A stretch of 64,000 nt of DNA from Oceanobacillus polygoni (GCF_008304605.1 NZ_PIJY01000045.1:255028-319027), one strand, 5' to 3'; numbered from the stretch's first letter, positions 9,018-18,340 are shown. The notes: generated by a model from the letters alone, not told the origin. Program-made: numbers and translations.

Positions 9018-9740
9018 ATGATGAAAAGTTTCTTGTTAACAGTAGCAATTACAGTAGGTATGATATGGTCCGCACCGAGCATTTTAGCTTCCATCCATGA
9101 TGATATCGTTTGGAAGTCAGTTAGTGATCACAACGGAGAGCAGGAAACGAATGGTAGCTTTTTCGAAAGTAAAGCTTTGTTGAAGTTACATGCGAAAGAA
9201 TTGGGTATTGATATGAAAGGGAAGGACAATCAAACACTCGCTCACGAGATATATGAAAAAATGATTTTTCAAGCGGCTAAGGAGTTAGATATTGAGCAAG
9301 AAGGAAAATCCATTGATGAATTAACAGAAGAAATTCATCATGCTAGAGTCGTGGAAAAGGCAAAAGAGCTTGATATTGAAACGAAGGAAAAACCCCCAGA
9401 AGTTTTAGCAAAGGAAGTACATGAGTTTCTTATTAAACAAAAGGCTATAGAGCTGGGAGTTTCTGTAGAAGGGAAAGATTTTAAAGCATTAAAAACCGAA
9501 GTTATGAATGCTGCATTAACAAAGAAAGCAGCAGAATTAGGTATTATGACAGAAGGAAAAGAAGCAGCAGACATTAAAAATGAGATTTACGAGGCAAAAG
9601 TTATCCGTTCAGCTGAACAGCTAGACATGGATGTTGAGGGTAAAGATGCGGAGCAGCTCTTAGATGAAATCATAACGGATCATTTTGAACAAGCAAAGGA
9701 GCTTCAGTTATTTCCGTTTAAGAAGAGCGAAACGGAATAA
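9018..9740 (+). CDS. Secreted protein built of six 28-residue tandem repeats
   Basis: This 240-residue protein begins with a signal peptide (hydrophobic core at residues 4-18; likely cut after SILA near 24). After a short polar linker it is almost entirely repeats. Units start at residues 59, 87, 115, 143, 171 and 199, each 28 residues (the last 27), and a partial seventh runs from 226. The unit pattern is A-x-E-L-[DG]-I-x-x-E-G-K-x-x-x-x-L-x-x-E-[IV], then a helix rich in A/K/E. This suggests an alpha-helical hairpin resembling SAP/HeH-like modules. I recognise no described function. It has a GAAAGGATG ribosome site, its own terminator and no operon partner. Confidence 0.75.
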   Translation: MMKSFLLTVAITVGMIWSAPSILASIHDDIVWKSVSDHNGEQETNGSFFESKALLKLHAKELGIDMKGKDNQTLAHEIYEKMIFQAAKELDIEQEGKSIDELTEEIHHARVVEKAKELDIETKEKPPEVLAKEVHEFLIKQKAIELGVSVEGKDFKALKTEVMNAALTKKAAELGIMTEGKEAADIKNEIYEAKVIRSAEQLDMDVEGKDAEQLLDEIITDHFEQAKELQLFPFKKSETE

Positions 9741-9775
9741 TTTATGTGGGTGACCGATAAATGTTAGTATAAGTA

Positions 9776-9820
9776 AAGAGCGTGCTTTGATAAGAATGTT
9801 TCAAAACACGCTCTTATTAT
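9776..9820 (+). terminator. Hairpin terminator after the repeat protein, possibly bidirectional
   Basis: AAGAGCGTG at 9776-9784 pairs with CACGCTCTT at 9807-9815, with an inner TTTGA/TCAAA extension. The downstream tract is T/A-rich rather than a clean T-run. The convergent small gene at 9926-10063 could use it too. Confidence 0.7.
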
Positions 9821-9925
9821 AATTTTGCTAATGACAATTAGGGGTTGTAATGATTTGAGCTTAAAGTTTAAACAATCCATGCGAACATAAATAAAGGCTA
9901 GAAAAATCCATCCTGTTTGTTGTAA

Positions 9926-10063
9926 TTAAATGATAAATGCCAATCCAGCAGTAAAGGTCGACACAAGCATTAAAATAATCATGATATAAACAATAATTTT
10001 ATTTCTTCGTTCACGTTTTGATTTTTTTCTTGGAGCAGAATTGTAATTTGTATTTGCAGCCAT
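9926..10063 (-). CDS. Prli42-like single-pass membrane mini-protein
   Basis: A 45-residue protein starts at the ATG at 10063, six bases or so behind a perfect AGGAGG (plus-strand 10071-10076). An in-frame GTG/ATG further up would lack a ribosome site. The N-terminal half is polar and very basic (PRKKSKRERRNK), and the C-terminal half is one hydrophobic helix ending GLAFII. This matches the layout of Prli42, the Listeria membrane mini-protein that anchors the stressosome. Similarity is by layout and motif only, so the family call is moderately sure. Confidence 0.72.
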   Translation of the reverse strand: MAANTNYNSAPRKKSKRERRNKIIVYIMIILMLVSTFTAGLAFII

Positions 10064-10233
10064 TAGAGAACCTCCTTCTAAACACATTTCTACTAAGTAT
10101 TTTAACGTGAAAACGTAATATGGACAAGTCATAAAAAGAAACGACAGGCTAGCTATTAGAAAAGCATAGGAATATCCTACTGTAAAAAAGGATCAACTTA
10201 TAGTAGCCTATATATAGGATAGGAGGATTATAT

Positions 10234-11361
10234 ATGATAATCGTAAATCAAGAAAGATTAGTAGAAGAATTTATCGAGCTTGTAAAGGTTGATTCCGAGA
10301 CCAAGTTTGAAGCGAAAATTGCAGAAGTATTGAAAGATAAATTTACAAAACTTGGTGTAGAAGTATATGAAGATGAAAGTAAAGAAACGACTGGCCATGG
10401 TGCGGGGAATTTAATTTGCACGTTGAAAGGGAATGTAGAAGGAGCAGACACCATCTACTTCACATCTCATATGGATACCGTTGTTCCAGGGAAGGGGGTA
10501 CAACCATCGATTAAGGATGGCTATATTACTTCAGATGGAACGACTATTTTAGGAGCGGATGATAAAGCGGGACTTGCAGCGATCCTGGAATCGATTCGTG
10601 TCATTAAAGAAAATAATATCCAGCATGGTGATATTCAATTTGTGATAACGGTTGGGGAAGAATCTGGTTTAGTAGGTGCAAAAGAATTAGATAGCTCCCT
10701 TATTCACGCCAAATATGGTTATGCGCTTGATAGTGATGGTACAGTTGGTGATATTGTCGTTGCTGCACCTACTCAAGCAAAAGTGCTTGCTGTTATCAAA
10801 GGGAAAACAGCACATGCAGGTCTGGAACCAGAAAAAGGCATATCTGCGATTACGCTTGCTGCAAAAGCAATTTCGAACATGCCCCTAGGGAGAATCGATG
10901 AAGAAACAACTGCTAATATCGGTCGGTTTGAAGGTGGAAAGCAAACAAATATTGTTGTTGATCACGTTGAAATTCTAGCGGAGGCAAGGTCGCTCGTACC
11001 AGAAAAAATGGAAAAACAAGTTGCAAAAATGAAGGAAGCCTTTGAAAACACAGCTGCGTCCTATGGTGGATCCGCAAATGTAACCATTAAGGTAATGTAT
11101 CCAGGCTTCAGTCAAAAAGCTGGGGATCAAGTAGTAGAAGTAGCACGGAAGGCCGCCAAATCCATTGGCAGAGAAAGTAAGTTGTTAAAAAGTGGTGGCG
11201 GAAGTGATGCAAATGTAATTGCAGGCTTTGGTATCCCAACGGTTAACTTAGCTGTTGGTTATGAACAGATTCATACAACGAATGAACGCATTGCTGTTCG
11301 CGATCTTGTTAAAGTAACCGAACTAGTTACCGCAATCATAAAAGAGGCAGCAAACAGTTAA
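10234..11361 (+). CDS. M20-family metallopeptidase (PepT-like, YqjE type)
   Basis: This 375-residue di-zinc peptidase carries the metal motifs SHMDTV, ILGADDKAG, VTVGEESGLVGA and ALDSDG. A dimerisation domain (TAHAGLEPEKG) follows, and then the C-terminal GGGSDANV and a final His near EQIHTTNE. It probably cleaves short peptides or deacylates amino-acid derivatives in the cytosol. Its position before a dinB gene matches B. subtilis yqjE, annotated as a putative tripeptidase. AGGAGG lies just before the ATG. A terminator separates it from dinB. Confidence 0.88.
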   Translation: MIIVNQERLVEEFIELVKVDSETKFEAKIAEVLKDKFTKLGVEVYEDESKETTGHGAGNLICTLKGNVEGADTIYFTSHMDTVVPGKGVQPSIKDGYITSDGTTILGADDKAGLAAILESIRVIKENNIQHGDIQFVITVGEESGLVGAKELDSSLIHAKYGYALDSDGTVGDIVVAAPTQAKVLAVIKGKTAHAGLEPEKGISAITLAAKAISNMPLGRIDEETTANIGRFEGGKQTNIVVDHVEILAEARSLVPEKMEKQVAKMKEAFENTAASYGGSANVTIKVMYPGFSQKAGDQVVEVARKAAKSIGRESKLLKSGGGSDANVIAGFGIPTVNLAVGYEQIHTTNERIAVRDLVKVTELVTAIIKEAANS

Positions 11362-11370
11362 TCCAACGAA

Positions 11371-11405
11371 CCTCCTATGGTCAGTAAACATAGGAGGTCT
11401 TTCTA
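11371..11405 (+). terminator. Terminator of the M20 peptidase gene
   Basis: CCTCCTATG (11371-11379) pairs perfectly with CATAGGAGG (11389-11397), followed by TCTTTCTATTT. Confidence 0.82.
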
Positions 11406-11450
11406 TTTATGATATAATAAAGGTAGCATTAAACAAAGGATGGAATAACG

Positions 11451-12704
11451 ATGGCAATTTCTGAACAGAAAAAAGGAAGAGTCATTTTTCATATTGATAT
11501 GAATTGCTTTTATGCATCTGTTGAAATGGCTTATAACCCGAATTTGAAAGGGAAGCCATTAGCCATTGCTGGAAACCCTGAAGAGCGAAAGGGGATTATC
11601 GTAACAAGTAGTTACGAAGCAAGGGCAAAAGGTGTGAAAACTACGATGACAATTTGGCAAGCGAGGAAGCTTTGCCCAGAACTTATTATCATGAAGCCAA
11701 ATTTTGAACGGTATAGGCTCGCGTCGAAGGAAATTTTTAAAATGCTAGCTGAAATAACCCCCTATGTCCAACCCGTTTCAATTGATGAAGGGTATATGGA
11801 TGTAACAGACACGAAAGGCCTTGGGAACCCATTAGAAATCGCTCAAAACCTTCAGCAACGAATTTTAAATGAATTAGATATACCTTGTAGTATTGGAATC
11901 GGGCCAAATAAATTTTTAGCTAAAATGGCATCGGATATGAAAAAACCACTAGGGATAACAGTCTTGCGAAAGCGAGAGCTAGCCCAAACATTATGGCCAT
12001 TGCCAGTCGGACAAATGTACGGTATCGGAGAGAAAACGGCGGAGAAATTGAATACAATTCATGTTGAAACAATCGGTGATTTAGCGAAGAGTGATGTTTA
12101 TGAGTTGAAACAACTGCTTGGGATTAATGGAGAACGATTGAAAAACAGGGCAAACGGTATCGATTCAAGACCTGTTGATCCGGATGCAATTTATGAATTT
12201 AAAAGTATCGGAAGCTCCCAAACCTTACCGGACGACACGACGGATTGGAATGAGATAAACAGCTTAATGCTTCAGTTAGCAGATAATGTGGAAAGAAGAA
12301 TGAAACGAAAAAACGCAGCTGGAAGAAGTGTTCAGATTACGATTCGCTATCACGACCGTAAAACAATCACAAGAAGTAGAAAGTTACAAACCTACATTGA
12401 TCAAAAGTCAGATATTTTATTTATAGCAAATGAATTATTGGAACAGCATTGGAACCAGGAGCCGATAAGGCTGTTAGGAATAACAGTCCAAGATGTGGAA
12501 GAAAAACAGCAACTTGGCCAACAGCTCGACCTATTTACTTATGAGAAAGAAGCAAAGAAGGAAAAGCTTTACGCTGTAATCGATGATTTAGCTGAAAAAT
12601 ATGGGAAAAACCTCTTTAAGCAATGGGAAGAAAACGATAAAAAAGATAATGCTCAACCAAGAACAAGTTTTCAAAAAGATTTTCTCGATGATTACAAAAA
12701 ATAA
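11451..12704 (+). CDS. dinB: DNA polymerase IV (Y-family translesion polymerase)
   Basis: This 417-residue protein has Y-family palm motifs IDMNCFYASVEM and SIDEGYMDV (catalytic D, then D-E), a fingers/thumb region with helix-hairpin-helix (YGIGEKTAEKL) and a little-finger domain. Near the C-terminus, QQLDLF is a canonical sliding-clamp-binding motif. It copies past damaged bases, with some loss of fidelity. A TATAAT at 11413-11418 sits upstream with a poor -35. I saw no LexA box, so SOS control is not supported. AAAGGATGG precedes the ATG. Confidence 0.93.
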   Translation: MAISEQKKGRVIFHIDMNCFYASVEMAYNPNLKGKPLAIAGNPEERKGIIVTSSYEARAKGVKTTMTIWQARKLCPELIIMKPNFERYRLASKEIFKMLAEITPYVQPVSIDEGYMDVTDTKGLGNPLEIAQNLQQRILNELDIPCSIGIGPNKFLAKMASDMKKPLGITVLRKRELAQTLWPLPVGQMYGIGEKTAEKLNTIHVETIGDLAKSDVYELKQLLGINGERLKNRANGIDSRPVDPDAIYEFKSIGSSQTLPDDTTDWNEINSLMLQLADNVERRMKRKNAAGRSVQITIRYHDRKTITRSRKLQTYIDQKSDILFIANELLEQHWNQEPIRLLGITVQDVEEKQQLGQQLDLFTYEKEAKKEKLYAVIDDLAEKYGKNLFKQWEENDKKDNAQPRTSFQKDFLDDYKK

Positions 12705-12740
12705 ATCCCGCACCTATATAAATAAGGAGCGGGATTTTTT
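12704..12740 (+). terminator. Terminator of dinB
   Basis: AATCCCGC (about 12704-12711) pairs with GCGGGATT (from 12729), followed by a run of six Ts. The loop is about 17 bases. Confidence 0.8.
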
Positions 12741-12767
12741 CACGTCTAGCATCGTCTGCACTTTTGT

Positions 12768-14138
12768 TTATTTTATCATATTCTTAACTACTGTTTCCGC
12801 TAGTTTGCTACCAGGGTAACGGAAAGGTAAATCAAATTTCGTCGTTTGTTTTAAGATACCTTTTTTATGGGAGAAAGTATCAAAGGTGTGTTTGCCATGG
12901 TATGCTCCCATACCGCTGCTACCAACCCCTCCAAATGGAAGATGGGGATTAGCTAAATGATATAACGTATCATTAATGGAACCGCCACCGAATGAAACGT
13001 ATTCCATTACTTGCTGCTGCATCTTTTCGTTATCACCAAAATAGTAGAGAGCAAGTGGCTTTTCCATTTTTCTAATTTTATAAAGTGTATCTTCAATATT
13101 CGTGAAAGAGAGCACTGGCAGAATAGGGCCAAAGATTTCCTCTTTCATAACTGAGTTTTCCCACGTGATTTTATCCAATATCGTTGGTTCAATCATTAGT
13201 GATTCTCGATCCGAATTCCCACCATGTAAAACCGTTCCCTCTGTTAAAAATGCTTCCAGGCGATTAAAGTGCTTTTCATTGATGATTTTAGTGTAGTCTC
13301 CGTTCTTGAGCGGGTCTTTCCCGTAAAATGATTTAACATGCTTTTTCATCGCTTTGAGCAGCTTAAATTTAACGGACTCATGTACATAGACATAATCTGG
13401 TGCAACACAGGTTTGCCCGGCGTTTGTAAATTTTCCCCAAACAATTCGTTTTGCAGCGAGATTAATATTTGCATCCTCATCAACAATAGCTGGACTTTTC
13501 CCACCAAGTTCAAGTGTAACAGGGGTTAAGTGTTCACTAGCTGCTCGCATTACTATTTTTCCAACTTCTGAACTTCCAGTAAAGAAAATGGAGTCAAAAT
13601 GCTGTTTCAATAACTCCGTACTTACTTCCTGTCCACCTTCAACAACTGTTAGGTAAGAACTATCAAATGCACCTTCCACGATATCAGCTAAAAGCATAGA
13701 AGTTGCTTTTGCATGTTCAGATGGTTTGATGATAACGCAGTTTCCGGCAGCGATTGCGCCAATAACAGGAGCTAAAGCTAGCTGCAACGGGTAATTCCAA
13801 GGGGAGATTACTAACACTACCCCATAAGGTTCCTTCATAATATAGCTTCTTGAACCCTTATGTGTAATAGGAGATGGGACCTTCTCGGCAGCCATCCAGA
13901 ACCTGAGATTTTTGATAGCTACATCGATTTCAGAATAAAGAAAAGCAAGCTCTGTTGTTAGTGTTTCATGTTTCGATTTATTTAAATCCTTTTTCAATGC
14001 CATATAGATTTTGCTTTCATGCTTTTTTAGCATTTCTCTTAACTTCTCTAATCTATCTTTACGAAATGTATAATCTACTGTATTGCCGTTTTGAAAAAAA
14101 GCTCGTTGATTGTTTACAATTGTTTCAATGTATTCCAT
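12768..14138 (-). CDS. NAD(P)-dependent aldehyde dehydrogenase, ALDH3 class (YwdH-like)
   Basis: This 456-residue enzyme lies in the compact ALDH3 size range. Motifs seen: ISPWNYPLQL (cofactor and catalytic Asn), IIKPSE, FFTGSSEVGK, the general base in LELGGKSP, and the catalytic Cys in NAGQTCVAPDY. The C-terminal KGILKQTTKFDLPFRYP fits membrane-leaning ALDH3 members that oxidise medium and long-chain aldehydes; the substrate here is not known. GAGGAG precedes the ATG. It is the last gene of a minus-strand group, starting 13 bp after rnz. Confidence 0.88.
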   Translation of the reverse strand: MEYIETIVNNQRAFFQNGNTVDYTFRKDRLEKLREMLKKHESKIYMALKKDLNKSKHETLTTELAFLYSEIDVAIKNLRFWMAAEKVPSPITHKGSRSYIMKEPYGVVLVISPWNYPLQLALAPVIGAIAAGNCVIIKPSEHAKATSMLLADIVEGAFDSSYLTVVEGGQEVSTELLKQHFDSIFFTGSSEVGKIVMRAASEHLTPVTLELGGKSPAIVDEDANINLAAKRIVWGKFTNAGQTCVAPDYVYVHESVKFKLLKAMKKHVKSFYGKDPLKNGDYTKIINEKHFNRLEAFLTEGTVLHGGNSDRESLMIEPTILDKITWENSVMKEEIFGPILPVLSFTNIEDTLYKIRKMEKPLALYYFGDNEKMQQQVMEYVSFGGGSINDTLYHLANPHLPFGGVGSSGMGAYHGKHTFDTFSHKKGILKQTTKFDLPFRYPGSKLAETVVKNMIK

Positions 14139-14151
14139 TAAAAACGCTCCT

Positions 14152-15078
14152 CTAGTTTTTTGTTGCTATGTGAAACTGGAAAAAATCTTTGGCGAGATAA
14201 GTCTCGGGAAAAATTTCTCGAGCTTCCGCTAGAATTCGTTGATCGTCTTCTGTTTGATAACGCGAAGAAATGTGTGTTAATAGCAACTGTTTTATACTAC
14301 TTTTAGCAGCTAGTGAGGCTGCCTCTGTATTTGTGGAGTGAAAGTAGTTTTGAGCTAGCTCAACTTTATCGCTTGTAAAAGTTGCTTCATGTATCAACAA
14401 GTCAGCCCCTTTAACAAACTCACTATAATCCTTTTGACTCCGTGTATCGCCAAGTATACAAATAACTCGACCTTTTTTATTTGGACCAATAAAGTCTTTT
14501 TGGTATAGTTTTTGACCGTCTTCTAATTGTACCATTTTATTGCTTTTAATTTGACTGTAAATTGGGCCAGGTTTAATTCCAATGTTTATTAGTTTATCAA
14601 TTAGTAGTTCTCCGGTTTTGTCTTTCTCTGTTATTCGAAATCCAAAGCTAGGGATACCATGGTCTAGCAGTTTAGCATGTACTGTGAATTTATCGTCCTC
14701 TAGAATAATCCCCTCATTCATTTCCACAATTTTTAATGGGTAGTTGAGGTGTGTTCCACTTATATCTAAACTTGTATGAATATATTCTGCAATTCCTTTT
14801 GGACCATATACCGTTAATAAGCCTTCTCCAGCCTGAAATGATCGGCTGCTTAAAAGACCAGGAAGACCATAAATATGGTCTCCATGTAAGTGCGTAATAA
14901 ATATTTTATCGATTTTTCTAGGTTTGATACTAGTATGTAAAATTTGATGCTGTGTACCTTCACCGCAGTCAAACAGCCAAATACTATTCAACTCCTGTAA
15001 TAGCGTTAACGCTATTGCTGATACATTGCGCTCTTTAGATGGAACACCTGCGCCTGTACCAAGAAATATTAATTCCAT
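14152..15078 (-). CDS. rnz: Ribonuclease Z (tRNA 3' end processing)
   Basis: This 308-residue metallo-beta-lactamase-fold endonuclease removes 3' trailers from tRNA precursors, particularly those without an encoded CCA. The opening [14 protein letters not shown], the HLHGDH zinc motif (plus-strand about 14877-14894), ILGDTR and the late HISSRY motif all match bacterial RNase Z at normal length. It sits between gdpD and ALDH on the minus strand and is probably cotranscribed with both. Confidence 0.94.
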   Translation of the reverse strand: MELIFLGTGAGVPSKERNVSAIALTLLQELNSIWLFDCGEGTQHQILHTSIKPRKIDKIFITHLHGDHIYGLPGLLSSRSFQAGEGLLTVYGPKGIAEYIHTSLDISGTHLNYPLKIVEMNEGIILEDDKFTVHAKLLDHGIPSFGFRITEKDKTGELLIDKLINIGIKPGPIYSQIKSNKMVQLEDGQKLYQKDFIGPNKKGRVICILGDTRSQKDYSEFVKGADLLIHEATFTSDKVELAQNYFHSTNTEAASLAAKSSIKQLLLTHISSRYQTEDDQRILAEAREIFPETYLAKDFFQFHIATKN

Positions 15079-15124
15079 AGTAAACCTCCATTTATCATTC
15101 CGTTTCTAAAAATTTGGTGTTCGT

Positions 15125-15850
15125 TTAAAGTTTATCTCGATATAGCAGTGCTTTATTTGGTACGTCTGTAAATATCCCATCACAGCCGAGCTGGAAACAG
15201 CGCATCATTGGTGAAAAATGATTTACAGTATAGACACGAACCCGCATGTTTTCCTGCTGGCATTTTTGAATGAGTGTTTTGTTTAATAAGCGATATTTAA
15301 TATGAATCGCCTTTGCCCCAAGCTCTTTTGCATAACTTGGTAAATTTTTGATTTTACGAGATGTGAGTAGTGCAATTTCGATACTTGAACATAATTGGCT
15401 AAAACGTTGTACACTATTCGAGTTGAAAGTTGAAATAGTCGTACGATCTACAACGTTATACTGTTTGAGTAACTCGTACACAATTGGCTCCAAATACATA
15501 TAGTCTATTTTATTATTTTTTAGCTCAAGATGTAAGTGTAGAGGTGTATCGATCATCCATCTCAGAAACTCCTCAAGTGTTAAGATTTTTGTCCCCGAAA
15601 ATTCATTCGAAAACCAAGAACCGGCATCGAGTTGTTTTAATTCTGCAAGGTAGTAATCCTTTATGTAGCCAAGACTATTTGTTGTTCGTTTTACATGCTC
15701 ATCATGAATCAGAACCGGAATGTTATCTTTTGTCAACTGTACGTCCGTTTCGATTGCTTCAGCTTTCATACGAAGTGCTAGTTCGAATGCAGGCATCGTA
15801 TTCTCCGGAGCAAGTTTACTAGCACCGCGGTGCGCGATGATCATCGTCAT
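15125..15850 (-). CDS. Glycerophosphodiester phosphodiesterase
   Basis: This protein of about 241 residues is a GDPD-family TIM barrel. It opens with IIAHRGASKLAPENTMPAF (catalytic His and Glu-Asn), followed by ETDVQLTKD and LIHDEHVKRTT (Asp and second His). It hydrolyses deacylated phospholipids to glycerol-3-phosphate plus alcohol. There is no signal peptide, so it acts in the cytosol. I chose the ATG at 15850 because AGAGG ends 8 bases before it; the GTG at 15859 overlaps that site. It is the first gene of the gdpD-rnz-ALDH minus-strand group. Confidence 0.88.
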   Translation of the reverse strand: MTMIIAHRGASKLAPENTMPAFELALRMKAEAIETDVQLTKDNIPVLIHDEHVKRTTNSLGYIKDYYLAELKQLDAGSWFSNEFSGTKILTLEEFLRWMIDTPLHLHLELKNNKIDYMYLEPIVYELLKQYNVVDRTTISTFNSNSVQRFSQLCSSIEIALLTSRKIKNLPSYAKELGAKAIHIKYRLLNKTLIQKCQQENMRVRVYTVNHFSPMMRCFQLGCDGIFTDVPNKALLYRDKL

Positions 15851-16010
15851 ACATTTCACCTCTTTATAATTGTGTTAGATTTTAAGTTAAAAGTCAATTT
15901 ACACACAGTCTAACTATACGTTATCGATAAGCGTCAAGATTGAAGTATGTAGAGATGGACGGTAGAATGGGGGATGTGTTGGGAAGGAGTGTAAACTCTA
16001 TTTAGCTAGT

Positions 16011-16022
16011 ATTGTATACAAT
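16011..16022. promoter_or_regulatory. Perfect 12-bp palindrome ATTGTATACAAT upstream of the SDR gene
   Basis: The sequence is self-complementary. It resembles the core of operators bound by GntR-family regulators (TTGTATACAA type), but no such regulator lies nearby. It sits 28 bp before the chosen ATG of the SDR gene and within an in-frame extension, supporting the downstream start. Confidence 0.45.
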
Positions 16023-16050
16023 CTCATCTTATAGAATGGAACGATTAGGT

Positions 16051-16848
16051 ATGATTAAAACTCGACTTCATGATAAAAAAATTATTGTCACAGGAGCTTC
16101 AAGCGGTATTGGCGAACAGTTATGCAGAAAGATTGCAGAAAATGGCGGAATCCCAATCATGCTAGCTCGCTCTGATAATAAATTAACTGCAATTCAAGTG
16201 AGTTTGAATTCGCAACTAAATGCCAAAAGCTTTGTATATAAAGTTGATTTACAAAATAAAGACGATATTGATTTAACCATCAACCGAATTTTAGTGGAGC
16301 ATGAGCAAATACATGGCCTGATTAATAATGCTGGTATCGGTGTTTTTGATGCTGTTGAAGACATAAAATGGCCAGAACTGCAACAGACATTCCAGTTAAA
16401 TGTATTTTCATTAATGCGTATCACGCAATTAATAATTCCTCATTTTAATCATTATGGGCAAGGTCATATTATGAACGTCGCTTCACAAGCCGGGAAAATT
16501 GCTACACCCAAATCAGCAGCCTATGGTGCATCCAAACATGCAGTTCTTGGATTTACGAATACATTGCGCCAAGAAATGGATGGAAAAGGTATTTTTGTAA
16601 CTGCTGTTAATCTCGGTCCAGTTCGCACAAATTTTTTCAAAGCTGCAGATCCGAGCGGAACCTATCAACAGAGTGTGGATCGCTATATGCTTGATCCTAA
16701 TCGGGTAGCTCATGTAATTATTCGTCATTTGTTTACTAAAAAAAGAGAAATTAATATGCCGTTCTGGATGGAAGCTGGAAGTATTTTTTATCGATTATTT
16801 CCAAGTCTGATGGAGAAGCTTTTTCGCAGTTCTTTTAACAAAAAATAA
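16051..16848 (+). CDS. Short-chain dehydrogenase/reductase (YqjQ-like)
   Basis: This Rossmann-fold enzyme of about 265 residues has the cofactor motif TGASSGIGEQ, the structural NNAG motif (LINNAGIGVFD), and the catalytic Ser plus YGASK (Y-x-x-x-K). Size and the C-terminal extension (PFWMEAGSIFYRLFPSLMEK) fit the DhrS7/YqjQ-like SDRs; substrate unknown. The ATG at 16051 gives the usual spacing of 13 residues to the TGASSGIG loop. A TTG at 16012 in frame is less likely because it lies in a palindrome. No strong ribosome site is visible. Confidence 0.85.
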   Translation: MIKTRLHDKKIIVTGASSGIGEQLCRKIAENGGIPIMLARSDNKLTAIQVSLNSQLNAKSFVYKVDLQNKDDIDLTINRILVEHEQIHGLINNAGIGVFDAVEDIKWPELQQTFQLNVFSLMRITQLIIPHFNHYGQGHIMNVASQAGKIATPKSAAYGASKHAVLGFTNTLRQEMDGKGIFVTAVNLGPVRTNFFKAADPSGTYQQSVDRYMLDPNRVAHVIIRHLFTKKREINMPFWMEAGSIFYRLFPSLMEKLFRSSFNKK

Positions 16849-16875
16849 ATGGCATGATATGAAAAGGAGAGTTTA

Positions 16876-17211
16876 ATGATGCAATTAACGATTACACCTG
16901 AAGCTGAACAGAAACTGAATGAATTAAAAATAAATAATAATAGCCTGGTTTTATGGTATGACACAGATGGCTGTGGATGTGGTGTGAATGGGTTGCCTAC
17001 AATCCAATTGGTTACCGAAAAACAAGATTATCATCAAGCTCTTGCGGGTAATACAACGATCCCAGCATTTATTGATAGCAGACAAGCTGTTTTCTTTGCG
17101 AATGATATGAAACTAGATGTTAGAAATGGTGTCTTTCGCCTTTCAAGCCCCGAGGGTATTCTAAATCCGTTTATCTCTACCCAACAAGTCTTGCATCATA
17201 ATAAGATTTAA
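16876..17211 (+). CDS. yqkB: HesB/IscA-fold family protein (YqkB-like)
   Basis: This 111-residue protein starts at tandem ATGs behind AAGGAG. The opening MQLTITPEAEQKLNEL is typical of the HesB-like fold. The only cysteines form a CGCG cluster (DGCGCGVNG), unlike the spaced three-cysteine pattern of true IscA/SufA, so it should not be assumed to be an Fe-S carrier. This matches B. subtilis YqkB, whose function is not established. It lies 27 bp after the SDR gene and is probably cotranscribed. A bidirectional terminator follows. Confidence 0.8.
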   Translation: MMQLTITPEAEQKLNELKINNNSLVLWYDTDGCGCGVNGLPTIQLVTEKQDYHQALAGNTTIPAFIDSRQAVFFANDMKLDVRNGVFRLSSPEGILNPFISTQQVLHHNKI

Positions 17212-17225
17212 AGACGAAGACGATG

Positions 17226-17268
17226 AAAAAGCGAAAACATCCACGCATGGTTGTGTTTCGCTTTTTTT
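17226..17268. terminator. Bidirectional terminator between yqkB and yqkF
   Basis: AAAAAGCGAAA (17226-17236) pairs with TTTCGCTTTTT. T-runs on the plus strand and A-runs before it serve the two convergent genes. Confidence 0.85.
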
Positions 17269-17282
17269 CATAAACTTATTTA

Positions 17283-18203
17283 TTATCGATGATCCGTATA
17301 GACATTGGCTTTTGTCATTTGTTTTAACTGGTTATATTCTTCATTCGATAATTGTTGTGATTCCTCGTGTTCGACATTCTCTTTTACCTGTTCTACCCGG
17401 CTTGCTCCAAATACAGCCGTAGCTATTGCTGGGTGTTTTTGTACATACTGTAATGCAAGTGTATTTTGAGATGACTTATGCTGCATTAATTCGGAAATAC
17501 CTTGCTGTACACCCAGTAACTCTTTATAGGAATAATCAAGATACCCTTCCTTACCTTTTCTTTCCATAACTTTTTCAGCATCATTACTTAACATTCCTTT
17601 TGCAAGCGGGCCGCGTGCTAGTACACTAATTTCATGGGAATGAAGTAGATCTAAAGTCGTTTCCTCTGGACGGCGGTCAAGTAGGCTATATTGTGTCATC
17701 ACACCATCAATAGAAGAGTGGTCGATATATTCACGTATAACATTTGGACGTATGGAAGAAATACCATAGGCACGAATTAAACCTGCCCTTTTTAATCCTT
17801 CGAATGCGTCAATCGTTTCATGGATTGGATCATCGATTGTCCCACCGTGCAGCATATAGAAATCAATGTAATCCGTCTGCAGTCGTTTTAAACTAGCCTT
17901 AACAGCTTGCTCAATATATTTTTTCGATGGATCCCAAAACCATGTTTTTTCTTCTTTATCAAAATGGTTTCCGACTTTTGTCGTCAGGATAATTTGATCC
18001 CTTTTACCTTTAATCGCTTCACCAATAATTTCTTCGTTCTTACCAAAACCATATAAGTCCGCAGTATCTAGATGATTAATTCCATAATCAATTGCAGCAT
18101 CGATGATTTCCTTTGCTTGATTTATGTCCGTTCCAAGTGACATACAGCCTAATGTTAGTTCAGAAATCATAATATTGGATTTGCCTAATCTGTTTCTTCT
18201 CAT
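17283..18203 (-). CDS. yqkF: Aldo/keto reductase (YqkF-like)
   Basis: This NADPH-dependent TIM-barrel oxidoreductase of 306 residues has catalytic Asp and Tyr in NHLDTADLYGFGKNE, Lys in ILTTKVG and His in YMLHGG. It reduces aldehydes or ketones of unknown identity. I chose the ATG at 18203 because GGAG (plus-strand 18212-18215) is at proper spacing; the GTG at 18212 overlaps that site. It is monocistronic and convergent with yqkB. Confidence 0.88.
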   Translation of the reverse strand: MRRNRLGKSNIMISELTLGCMSLGTDINQAKEIIDAAIDYGINHLDTADLYGFGKNEEIIGEAIKGKRDQIILTTKVGNHFDKEEKTWFWDPSKKYIEQAVKASLKRLQTDYIDFYMLHGGTIDDPIHETIDAFEGLKRAGLIRAYGISSIRPNVIREYIDHSSIDGVMTQYSLLDRRPEETTLDLLHSHEISVLARGPLAKGMLSNDAEKVMERKGKEGYLDYSYKELLGVQQGISELMQHKSSQNTLALQYVQKHPAIATAVFGASRVEQVKENVEHEESQQLSNEEYNQLKQMTKANVYTDHR

Positions 18204-18340
18204 TATTTTCACTCCGTTTCTAGTAAATGCTTGTCTTTAATTGTAAGGAGAGCTACGATAGAAAACAAACTTTTTATACCAGCTACCTGAAAAATCGTAT
18301 GCTACAATAGAGATAGAACTTTTGATAAGGGTGATAAGCG

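Noticed and set aside
11340..11450. LexA-type SOS box upstream of dinB
   Set aside because: No CGAAC-N4-GTTCG pattern is present; the palindrome there is the terminator of the peptidase gene.
15484..15822. 112-codon plus-strand frame over gdpD
   Set aside because: It overlaps the catalytic core of gdpD in the opposite strand and has no start signal.
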